Source of the DNA: Tetragonia tetragonoides
Lineage: Eukaryota > Streptophyta > Magnoliopsida > Caryophyllales > Aizoaceae
Assembly: GCA_038025085.1 (NCBI GenBank)
Contig: CM076154.1
Location: forward strand, 36,250,501-36,314,500
DNA length: 64,000 nucleotides
Direction: 5' to 3'
Positions 23,701 through 35,200 of this stretch are shown here, piece by piece. Below the pieces are notes generated by a model. The model did not search any database and was not told where the DNA came from. It worked only from the letters and a program-made list of their open reading frames with translations. The first letter of the stretch is position 1, and every line of letters begins with the position of its first letter. The position numbers were made by a program, and so were the translations under genes.

Positions 23701-26302
23701 GATGATAAACTTGAAGAGTCATAATCAAGAAAACAAGATTAAGGAAAATGAAAGCCATTTTTTGACAACTATGCAACGACAAGGTACCCAACTCACCTGA
23801 GTCAATGTGGTTGCATCAGCAATAACAAAGGGCACATTCACAAGCTTTGCCATAGTTTTTGCTAGTAATGTCTTCCCTGTCCTTGAAAAAGCGTTAAAAG
23901 CATTCCAATCAGACGAGTAATAAGAGATGGATAAACACACTGAAACAAACTCCGACAATCATGTAAGCACAAAATAAAACAAAGGTATGGTGGCATGATG
24001 AAATGAAGCAAACTCAGTCTCCTCCTTCATTTCTTTTTCTTCCTGTCTTTACACCTCCCCCCCCCCCCCCCCAAATTTTCAGACAATGGCAAAGGAGCTA
24101 AAACCATATTACAAGTTTCAAATTGCTAGAACTATCATATTCTCACAGGCATCTCATACATATTTATCGATAACAGCAGCATCAGTGATCAGAACCCAGA
24201 ACTAGTAGGGAACTGATGTCCAGTGAATTCAATTGGGCAGTGGAAACTGGAATGGAATGACAAAGTAAGGAGTAGATGAAAAAAATAGTCGATTACAAGT
24301 GCCAAGAGTATTCCAGCAAGAAAATGACCTTCAATCTAAGACCAGATGAGGGGCCCAATAATCAAATTTTGGAAGACCTACTGTAAGGGTAAGAAGACTT
24401 CAGAGGTTTTCAATTATCTATTGAAAGAGTCTATCACAAGTAATACTATTAGCAACCGACACGGTAGCACAACTAGAAAGAAACTGATCTCATGACAAAA
24501 TAAAATAAAACAAAGAGACCAAGTGATAGGCTGAAAAGGACTGTCCATACAAACTGAAGTCTATCCACTTCCAAAATTTTCTAACAAATCAAGCACAATG
24601 ATTGTTAATAATTATCATTCTTGGCATAAAAGACAATTATAGTATTCTTCTTAGCTTGGAAAAATATATTGGAGATTGTGCTGCACAACAGTACTGCAAG
24701 GATGATAACAGATTACCTGAGCCTGTGGGTCCCATTAAAAGAATGTTACTTTTCTCAAGCTCTACTGCCTCATCAGTCGGGTCTGGTTTTCCACTATCTG
24801 ATTCCCCTGATTGCCTAAATATATCCACATTCCATGAAGAATAAAGTTAGCTAATTTTGCAAGCTATTTGATGAAGGTCTCAATCAAGTTACATATACAA
24901 CTTGCAGCAGCAGATAATGATCGAAACAAAGACAGTTTGCGAAAACAATGGCCCAGGTAAGATAGCTAATCATTGAACGGTTTGTATATCACCGTTCACA
25001 CCCACAAATAAACAGTGCCTGCAAGTTACCCGTATCGCCATTAAAGATCCTTATTGAACAAAAATAGCAGGAGGCAGAATCTAGCATTTTGGGAAAGAGC
25101 CTCTCTCAGCTGGGCAAGGGTACATCTTGAACCCACCAATGGCCAAATCACACTAGATGGTAGTCAACTGGTTGTACATTCCTTCATCACCCTTGTAAGA
25201 TTATTTAGATTTCGTCCTAAGAAACTATAAAGTGCATTTCAAACAGAATGGAATAGATAAAATATAATGCAAATCACCAACCTCTGCAAGGACTCATAAT
25301 AAATTCTCTTGTAGTGATTGTAAACAGCTACAGAGAGAACCTGCACGCAAAGCATAAAACAAGAAGAATTGGTACTTCAGTACAAATTTGAGGACATAGC
25401 CTAAATCAATAACTAAAGGAATGCTAAAACAGTCTCTCACTTCTTCATGTGAGGATAAGAATACACCTCAAATTTTTAAGTCCCTTTCACTCCAGCAATC
25501 AATGATCAATATGATAAACTGCATTTATCTCCACCATTTGAACACTATTTGACCAATCCAAAAAAGAAAGAAGCCCGTCGAATTGCAAATGGGAATACAA
25601 CACAAACTAACTGATTCCATTAGCATTTCTCAATTTCCCAATTCAAACATATCTATGTAGTACTAACTACTGACAGCACAAACTCCTTGAAACAATCTGA
25701 TAACTCAAATTTAAACAAAAAGCAATCAATTTAGCATAAAAATGGGTATATTATACCTTCTTAGCTTTGTCTTGGCCAATCACAAATTTATCAAGTCCTT
25801 TGCAAATCTCCTTAGGGGTAGGGAAACTATGTCCCATATTTGACCCACCCCAATTCCCATCCTTTGAATTGGATCCAAACCCACCACTACCAGCCGAACC
25901 CGAGCTCGCCCCACCGCCCCCGCCCCCGCCTCCGTTCCCGCCACCTCCGCCACGGCCCGAATTGGCCCCAGCCCGGACCATAACCCCATCAGCAGGTGGC
26001 TGCCACATCTCTGGTGGGTCCCCAAGACACTTCAAAACATTAGAATCAGAACCCAATTTCCTCTTTTGATTAGCAAAACCCAGAAACTCAGTCCTTCTAT
26101 CTAAAAAAGAAACAGGCTTAAATGAAGTGGGTTGATAAGAGGTTGTGTTTGTAAAGTAATCATCTTGTTTTGTTTTCTGAGCACTATGAGAACTAGCCCT
26201 ACGACCCATATGCATCTGATTTTTCACAAAGTATCTGAATTGTGAGGCTGTTAAGATTGCTGTCTCTCTAGTTGATTTCGATCTTAAAGCAGCTGAAGCC
26301 AT
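17729..26302 (-). CDS. CLPX: ATP-dependent Clp protease ATP-binding subunit ClpX-like, mitochondrial
   Basis: Fourteen exons: 25757-26302, 25282-25340, 24717-24814, 23797-23876, 22794-22844, 22001-22075, 21834-21911, 21168-21224, 19606-19676, 19368-19467, 19149-19253, 18823-18885, 18115-18237, 17729-17944. Together they make an uninterrupted 573-residue frame, the usual length for plant mitochondrial ClpX. ClpX is an AAA+ unfoldase that feeds substrates to the ClpP protease in the matrix. Seen: a basic, hydroxyl-rich N-terminus like a mitochondrial presequence; a Gly-rich linker (about 114-145); Walker A GPTGSGKT (230-237); pore loop GYVG (263-266); Walker B IVYIDE ending D295-E296; pore RKH (339-341); the IGF loop that docks ClpP (378-380); and sensor-2 GAR (R486). 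The N-terminal four-Cys zinc motif of bacterial ClpX is absent. Intron 12 has a GC donor (see findings). The start is the first ATG of exon 1, upstream of the presequence. Confidence 0.95.
18664..18732. repeat. 23-bp minisatellite x 3 in ClpX intron 12
   Basis: Three near-identical copies of 'atccaaagctaaagaatagtga', one with a single T/C difference. Confidence 0.9.
20366..20543 (-). mobile_element. tRNA-derived SINE (family 1) in ClpX intron 8
   Basis: Read on the minus strand, it starts near 20543 with a box A-like 'taccttaattggtaagac'. Box B-like 'aagttcgagccccc' follows, then a unique body with 'ttggaggttttctt', and it ends in an A-rich tail (about 20366-20397 as T on the plus strand). 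The same body occurs at 34435-34590 and, as a fragment, at about 23120-23190. Internal Pol III promoter boxes plus an A-rich tail and several copies mark a SINE. Confidence 0.78.
20925..21005 (+). mobile_element. 3' end of a SINE/LINE (TS-like tail)
   Basis: The stretch 'ccccagatcctgccttacac' followed by 'agggatacaagtttgttgtt' resembles the 3' end shared by plant TS-type SINEs and their LINE partners, which finish in a GTTGTTG-type tail. Only this tail is recognisable. Confidence 0.4.
23120..23190 (-). mobile_element. SINE family 1 fragment in ClpX intron 4
   Basis: It shares 'cccatggg/ggcc', 'gaaaac.tccaatg' and the box B neighbourhood with the copy at 20366-20543, in the same orientation. 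The tRNA head is lost. Confidence 0.55.
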
Positions 26303-29274
26303 GGTTGATTATCTTAAAGAGAGAGAGAAAATCAAATATATAAAAAAAAAAAAGAAAAGGGAAAAACAGAACAGAACAGAGAGATGAAATGGAGAGAAAA
26401 GAAGATGAAATTGAAGAAATTAAGACATGGGTTTTATAGAGTTGGGGATAAACTGAAATGGGTTGGTGATAGATTCCGTGGAAAGCGATGAAAAACGCAG
26501 TTCTCAAATCTGTATTCTTCTGTAGAGAGAAAGAGAAAGAGATAAATAGAGAGAGAGAGAGAATTAAGACAACGGAGATAATAAAGTAATTATTATTTAT
26601 TAAATGTAATTAATTAAGGATATAAAATGGGGGATTAGGAATTTTGGAAATGAGTTTTCTTTTTTGTGTGGGAATCAAAGACCGTGAATTTTGTCGATGA
26701 TGGGTGAGAACATCATACACGCAGAGAAGATGAAGACACAAAACTAACTGACATAATAATACATGGCTTTACGAGCTCCTATCAAATAAAACAAAAATTA
26801 AAAATAAAAAGGGCAATTTGATTAGGACTACGTCGTTTTGGTGTGAGAGACTAGAGATCACTACAAGAATCTTCAATCTTTGCCCTTTGCTTGGTATGTG
26901 CTCAATCACTCACCTAGTCACCTGGCACAACGTGGAAAATTTTGGGTAGCTTGAATAATACTTTTCCAGTGTTGGGTCTACAAGTTGTTAATATTTTATT
27001 TATTAATATTTTTTTTATTCACAAGATATGGGTATCCACCGTGGAGCACGACGACTATTTTCGGCGTTGGCTTGTAGGCACCTCAATGGGTGGAATAACT
27101 GGCCAAACAATTTAAAGTTGCTCCATATCCACGCAAGATTCGAACGCTCAACCTTGGTTAATGATAGATGAGTCATTACCACTCAACTACATCTCCTTAA
27201 TTATATTTTATTTAATGCATGGTAAGTACAATTAAATTAGTTTTTTTGCTAGTCAAGTACAATTAAATTAGTTAATTGCAGAAAAAAAGATGCAGACTAC
27301 AGAGCAGAAATTCTTGAGGCAAAAAACAAGTAAACTGCTTTTCTGAATAGAAGGAAAAGGGACAGGATGTGGCTGCCATGAATATTTCTTTCTTATATTT
27401 TTTAATTTTAGGGGGACATGAATTATGAATATTATTTTCTTCCACCCATAAAAGGGGAATACAAATCAAGTGTGTTCGGTCTACAAACCCAAAGGCCAGA
27501 AAGGATCATTTTATACTAAACAGAAAAGTCAAAAAACAATGAAAGGGATAAGCAATGGTATAATATCCTGACAGATCCCACAAAAATGATTAAAAATGTG
27601 GATATAATTATTATTAGATTCATTTTCTTATTTTATCTTCTTCGTATATGTGTAATGTATATTATCATTACCTTAAAGTCCAATGTCTCTCACAGATTTT
27701 CACCTTGATAGAGACTTTTTTTTTTTGTTTACATTAAGAATATCCATCGTCGACAATAGTAATAGAGACTCTTTTTAGATTCTTGTGCGTAACTTCACAA
27801 ACCACTTGCAATAGTATATCCATAGTGCATGTGAAATACCAAGTAGCAATTAAATTAGCATTTGGTTACTAGGAAGAATCTAAGAAGCTTACCTCACCAA
27901 TCTAACATTTTTCTTCAAAAACCAAAATTTCAACACAAAAGCTTGCAACTTAGCATTAGATAATAGTGTCTCTCCTCGAGTGAAAATGCAAGAAATGTTG
28001 GATATGGAAAAGCAATGTTCCATTTTCTTTTATATCTAAACATGAGAATTGAGAACTAGTCTTCAATCTTTTGTTGCATCAGGAAAAAATAAAAAATAAA
28101 ACATCGTATGACGTGAGGTTTTTTATACAAATATGATATCATGCTAACGTCATTGCTTATATATAGAGGAGGACTCACCTTGAGACGGCCTCATAAAAGA
28201 CTTATTGAAAAAAATTTAAATAAACGAAATATCAGAAAACATGATATTGATGTAATCTCCCTTATCCACATAGACGGTTTCCAAACAATCAAAATCACTA
28301 AGAGTTTTCAATAGAATGACCAAATATGCTCACTATTACAGTTGCATTGTTTGCCTATCCTCCATTTGTATCATGCCATATGTCCATCTTATATCATGCC
28401 ATATGTCCATCTTATATTCTTAGGGGTGAAAGAGATGTTCCAAATTGCTTCTTTTCTATTGGAACATGCAATGATAATACACATAAGACATAGCCAAAGG
28501 GACTATAGTTTAGTTATCATACATGTGAAGCTACTTGCATCTGGCTCCTTATTGTAATAAGCCTCCCTAACTTCCTACCTAATGTGGGACATGATGAAGA
28601 AGATACCAGAAACTGGACATTTCAAGTAGTATCAGTCTCTTTTCTTTACTCTTTTAATCAAAAAGTATGACTTTTTTTCCCTTTTTGGGGGCTGGGGGAG
28701 GTGAAAACAAATAGCAACCTGTACTCAATTCTTAAAAAATAAAAAATTAAAAATTAAAAATTAAAAAAAAAAATTAAAAAAAAAAAGGAATTTTCATATC
28801 ATATGAAATTATGAACTCCCTCAATCCAATGACTCACCAACATTCCTTACAAATGCAAGCAATTCAAAAGGAAAAAGAAGGTCATAAGATTCAATGTATG
28901 AACACCAAACAAAATCAATACAAATCTACACATTTCAAGTAGTATCACTGTATCAATCTCTTTTCTTTACTCTTTTAATCACGGTACAGGCACTGAAACA
29001 AATACAGAAATCTCTACTGTAATCTAAAAAAAAAAAGAATTTATACATCAATATTCAATAATAAGGACTTCCTCAATGCAATGACTCACCAGTCACCAAC
29101 ATTCGTTACAAATGCAAGTAATACATCAATGTCTATGCCTAAGATCGTAAGATGAGATATAATTACCAGATTAATTCAGGTCTCTTCTCTTGTCTTCTGA
29201 CGAGGTGCCAACTAAATGAATGGTAAGAATGTCTGCATAATGATCCCAGAACCATTTGTACAGGATGAAAAATG
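26303..29274. other. Intergenic between ClpX and the demethylase gene
   Basis: About 26303-26600 is the ClpX upstream region, with GA-rich stretches near 26530-26565 that may be 5' leader or core promoter. 27008-27200 is a SINE. About 28369-28417 has two copies of a 24-bp unit containing 'atcatgccatatgtccatct'. About 28735-28790 is an A/T-only simple repeat. No protein or RNA gene that I can support. Confidence 0.5.
27008..27200 (-). mobile_element. tRNA-derived SINE (family 2)
   Basis: On the minus strand the head starts near 27200. It has a box A-like 'tagttgagtggtaatga' and box B-like 'gttcgaatcttgc', and ends in an A-rich tail (the T run near 27009-27017). The body matches 10529-10722. 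The tail region ('atatccatcgtcgac') recurs as a fragment near 27714-27760. Confidence 0.7.
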
Positions 29275-32200
29275 TTATGATGGTTCAGCCCATACAGCAC
29301 CATCACTTGGCCCTGCCACCGTGGTGAAACCTTGCTCACGATCTGTCATCAGGTCTCTGACTTCATTCAGAGCAGCTCTTGCAGCATACAGTGCCATCTT
29401 CTTCACCTAAAACAGAAATGAATACGCAAACTATCAGAAAAGATAAAACAAAGTAAAAAGCTCTACCCCCTGTGCAGACACAGTAATCACAAGTGAAAGG
29501 CGAGCTGCACAAACAAGGTAGAACAAACTACTACTCTTCTTACTTCTAAGGGGTCAAGGAGAAGCAAGCATGGGGAAGAGAATTGAGCATAGATGACCAA
29601 CCAAACCAGAATTGAGCAGTCACACAAGAAGCGGTAAGAGGAAGGTTTTCTACGACAACCCAGTATATCCCACCGAGGGAGGGGCCTGGGCAGGCCCAAG
29701 TGCACGCAACCTTACCCCCAACTAGTTACCTAGCAAAGAGGCTAAGAGGAGGGTTTTCTGTAAGCTCAAAATTAAACTCATTGCAGCTAGGTCGGGGGAT
29801 CATGAACGTCCTTTGTTACAGTAGCAGAGCACTGTTATCATGCATTACTTCAAAAAAAAAAGAGGGGGGGGGGGGGATGTTAAACGAACAGTTCAGGAGA
29901 CAATTATCTCTCAAGGCATAAATTTTAGCGTCTACAACTGCCAAGATGACAGACACCTAATGGCCCTAAATCTAATAACATCACAATGGCTCAAGGCACT
30001 GGAAACATAAAAATTATACTAGTGTAACGAGATGGAGGAGAAATATCACATTCACACATACCTCCAATTTGTCCTCCTTAGATCTATGGTTTTTTGGGAG
30101 CAAGCGAAACTCCTCTGTCAACCAAATGCACTCTTGAACATTCTCAGGGGATACAAAGTCAAGCGCCACTTTAATGCAAGACTGAAGAGAGTATTAGTTT
30201 ATTGTCAAGGTGAGAAATCTAGAAAGGGAGATAATCATGAAACATAAAAGATGGTATACACATCTGACAGCTGATGAACTCAAGCTTATGCTTCCAATTT
30301 ATAAAACGAAAGAATTTCGGCCCCATGTTTCATGCAGACTGAAATAGTTGCCAGTAGAAGAAGCAAAAAGAGATTCATCTGACAAACAATTCTCAAAATA
30401 AAACAAAAATTTTGATAATTCCGATAAGCTTACTTGTCTATTTCTCACTTGATGTGGACATCCAGCAGGAATAAAAACAGCCTCACCAAGGTATTGTTCA
30501 AATGTCCAAGGTTCAACACCTGCAAAAAGTTGCCTTTCACGTGGTTATGAAGGTTTATTATACGTACAGCAAACCCACCTAAGCAAATATCTTCTTACCA
30601 AACTCTTCCTTCAGCTGTTTCTTATGTTTCTCACTCAGGTAGAAGGTGTGATCATGAATCGGATGAATGACCTAGGTAATTATAGAGTCAGTTTACATCA
30701 GAGCGGGGAAGTCCAACAGAAAAGAGGAAAAAGAGGATCATGTAAGTTTAGTATTTCAGGCTACTTTTTACATACTGATTTCACAGGAAGATTATTGATG
30801 TGGCAAAATTCTTGCTGATGCTTTTTCAGATATTCAATAATTTTTGGGACATCTTTCCTTCGGAAAATATCCCACACAGCACCTCCATCAACTCTATTTC
30901 CATCTAAATTAGATTTCTTGGAAGCTGAACTTTCCACTCCACTAGGACCCGGAACCTCCGTAGAAAAACCATTATTACTAGCAGCATCAGCTCCAGTAGC
31001 ACAGGGGAACTCTTCAGCAGCAGAACAGTTTAGGTCAGTGACAGAGTTTTGGTTAGAATCAATATGACATCTGTCAACAGACACAGATTCTTCAGCTTCA
31101 TATTCCTTTTGCAACTTATGAATGATCTGTTGCTGCCATGACCCAACATCAACCTTTGTCGTGTGCACCAACACATTAACCTACACAAATATAGCAAAAA
31201 TGTTAGGATGCACGGTCTGAGCTTAGTCAACGTCCATGTATTTGAGCTGAATAAAAGCATGCTGAAGTAAAATTTCCCCGCCCCCTGGCCAAAATCATAA
31301 GCCAGATAATATCAGCATTGAAATGATGATGTAATAACAAATAACAAGGACGGAAGAACCTGGGGAAAGAACAAATTTAAGAGAAATAGTTTATCTGGGT
31401 TGAGGCGCTAAATTCCCAATTTAGACATAAATATTAAGAAATTACACAGGATATAAATCTACACATTTGTCCACATAAAGAACATAGGCACCAGTTTGCT
31501 TTGCAGTTTTCATCTGGCCAAGTATAACAGTATACCATAATCTTCTTTCTTTTTGTTATGATCTGATTGCATTGTGTAACAAACACTAGAGAGTTTGAAT
31601 AGAATTCTTCAAAAACATACATTAGGGTCAGATAGTTTCTCCTTCTTTATAGGGATTGACCAAGGGAATTCATTTTTATTATCAGTTTACATACAATCAC
31701 TATCAACAATATTCAACTTCGAATCATTAACGGACAAAATTAAGCTATTTTAATTATTATTTGTTATGAAGTAGTAAGCTAGTCAATGCCTTTTCTGCAA
31801 TCACAGTCATAGGGGTAATACTGCATAGTGTATACACCTGGCCCACCAAACCCTATCCTAGGTAGGGGGAATCATCATGAGAGCATTGGGGTTAATGGTA
31901 TTGGGTATGGTATCATTCAAACATTCAGGGTTACAGATAAGCAGATATGTTTATTGCTCCACTATCTACGATTCTTCTTCCTCTCTTGCTTTTTAAACAA
32001 ATTTACCTTCTGACAACAATTCCTGGCACATTAAAATTTGAAATTATCTCAGATTTAACACACCATGTGTATCCAGACTTGCAACTTTTATTATCTACAG
32101 CTATCCATGTACCAAGATTAGTGATACTTTACAAAATTCACAAGATAGCTTAAGCGAAGCTGTGAAAGAGAAAAGTAAGTACTCGGATACTCAGTGAACT

Positions 32201-35200
32201 TCAGAATTAAGTTCATACCGCATCACATATATCACAGTGCAGTTTTGTAACTGAATCACCCCTGCCTAGCTCTTCCATGAAACCATACGCAATGTATGTT
32301 TTTGGTCCCAAATCCGGCTTTGGCGTGGCATCAGGAAGCTTTGCAGCAAGATTAGAATACCTGATTTAGGATGAGTATAGTCACTATAAGGAAGCATCAT
32401 AATAAACTCAGAACCATGCCTTGGCAAGCATTCTTCAAATGAATTTGAAGCAGGCCAATCCTTAAGTTTCAAAATCTCCGGCCACCCATTAGTATGCCTT
32501 CGACCATGCAGGTAACCCTTGAAGAAATTATATATATCAATCTCTACCTGCAAAACAAAAAGAACTTACACAGGTTGTTGGTCTAAAAAAAAATTTATAA
32601 ATCAGCAATGCTCTACACAATTATCTCAGCAGAAGCAGTCAAAATATCCAAAACACAATAAATTTTTGGGGTGCATACACCAAGTCTCTGTTGCAAAATT
32701 GTTTGCCTCACTTCCACTCACATAAAATGAATCTTTAATTCAACGGTGGGGTATCTGGAGCATTCCAAGATGCAAACTGAGGCAATTTTTCTGAATGGGA
32801 GAGGAAATCATTTCAACCAAGGACCCAGATACAGAAAGGGAATTGCTTTAATCAAGGAAACGAGTTCTAACAGGTCGAGGAAGTGGCTTTTCGAGAAATT
32901 TAAGAGGGGTAAAAAGAAAAAGAAAAGACAAAGTAAGAAGTTTCAGTAGAAGGGTGTGTTGTGTGTATAACGTAGAGAGAAATGTATCAAACCAGAAAGT
33001 AGAAGAAACACTCTGGAAAGGAAACAATGGCTTATTCCCAGATGCATACACACTTATTTGTAAGAACAAGTATTTACAGACGTAGGGCATCAAAACTTTG
33101 TAAATGCAAAGTGCCCCCGCCCCGTCACAAAGTTCCAAAGTTCAAAATGAAAGAAACAAGTCCAATCATATAACAAGTTTAGAATCCAACATCATACACA
33201 GTATCATACCTTGAAGGTCTAGCACGTACCTCACACCAGTCAAAACAATCAATGGCCTTCACATTAAGTGTATCCTCCTTCATTATCTTTTTGGCCCCTC
33301 TGAAAGCCCTGCACATAACCATTGGCTCCCAACTAAGTCCCGATGCGTTTACAAGTACATCTCTAACAATAACAGGTTCACCTCGCATCCAATGCCTTTG
33401 GAAATGCTCAATTTGGTCTCCTTCAAGATCCATAGAACTTGGACAGTAAAGAAAGTTGTCATGCAGATTTTCCCTTGAAGATGCCTTTCTTGTTTCAGAT
33501 TCTCTTCTTTCATCACCTGAAGACAAGGTCTGGAGACAGACAGGACATTCTCGACTAGCGTCTATCTCAGGTAAATGACAATCAATAGTGATTTCATCAA
33601 TGCTTTCTGTCAGACTGTCTACTAAATTAGGTTCAAAGATGCGCCTTAGCCCAAGCATGTGAAGACCACAACCACCCGATGCTTTTGGAGGACAAGGAAT
33701 GTTACCATCCATGTTAATTTTCCAGCCAACTGCATCAGGTAGACAAGTGCTATCTGTAGACACTTGGCTATCCCCAATAAATGCCTTATTATCACCAGGA
33801 GTCTGATCCTTTGCTCTTGTATGTGAAGAACCATCTACAAACTGCTGACGAGAAGATTCAGCTTCAATACCACCAGGCCTCAAGCCTTCTCTTAATTCTC
33901 GACAACAAGACAGGCAGAGATCATAAGAACAATCAGGATTTGGACAGCTTCTATGGAAATTTACAATCGATGTATTGCAATTATCACTGTTGAATAAGAA
34001 CAGATCAAGGTCATAAATGCATGTCATTTCTGTCTTGTAACATAGAACTTTCACAACATTCTTCTGTCAGATCTTGGTTTAGGGGAGGGGGGGTGAGGAA
34101 CACAAAAACAAAGACTAAAGAGGGAGAGGAGAAACATATAGACAGAACAAATGAGTCAAAATGTTTGCATTGACTTAAATTCGACAAGGACGATAGTAGT
34201 GAAACAAATCACATGCTTCAGTTATGAACTTGCATAACTAAATCCAGTCAGATACCCCTCAGAAGGAGCTCAAGTTATCAAGTGCTGGAATATCACATAA
34301 AGCAAGTGTGACTTCATAAGCAAGTCTTTTTATGGCAAGGTACCCCATTGGAGCATAATAAAAAAAAATCCTAACAGGTAGAGCATTAGCTGTTTTGTTT
34401 AATGATATCACCAACTGTTACCTACAAAGTAACCTTGAGTAAGGTAGCTCAACTGGTAAGACCGCTAAGATCTACTCCAGAGGTCACAGGTTCGAGTCCC
34501 CTAAGGGCCACTGGAGGTTTTCTTGGTCGTTAACATTGCAATGAAGACTACGACAAACAATGAACGGGATTCTAAGCCAAGTCACATGATGCTATTTAAC
34601 CCACCCACTATTGCAGAAATGATACAATCTACATGAGTTACACATCACATGTACACAGAATTAGCTTACAAACAATTGGTGCTTTACTTCCAACTACCAG
34701 AAGCAAGAGCGCATACCAGTATACTCTATCATCATGATCAAGTCTAGTCTTCATCACATCCTCCTCTTTAATTGTTTTGCCTAGAAAATAAAAGCAAGCT
34801 AAATGGTGAGGACTCTAATGTGCATATAAATAAGTGGAAACATGTAGTTGACCATGGTATAAGATGTAATCGCAATGCTTCCTTCCTTTCACATCCTCCC
34901 AAATTGACTCTGCTAACATTCTTGTACACCAAGCAGGAGCAAAATTACGCACCGAGTATTCGAGCTTCCATAACTAACTCAGTTCTCTGCTCCTCCTGTA
35001 TATGCCTTACAAGAGGACTAACTTTGCAGATCAAGTAAGATAGCCTCTGTAATTTGGTATTTCAATTAACTTCCTTCTGCCTGGCCTGCATAAACCAAAA
35101 TTAATCAAGCATCAAGTTGATACACATAGAGTAGTAAAGAGCATAAGGAGAAAGAAACATGTCCTTGCACCTTCACATCTAGGTTCTCCTGGAGGCATGT

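Noticed and set aside
24057..24073. Long homopolymer runs (C at 24057, G at 3991, 29866 and 56368)
   Set aside because: Simple sequence in introns or spacers; nothing beyond possible sequencing uncertainty.
34441..34510. Candidate tRNA gene
   Set aside because: Boxes A and B are present, but the arms do not form a cloverleaf and the sequence continues into a SINE body shared with 20366-20543.
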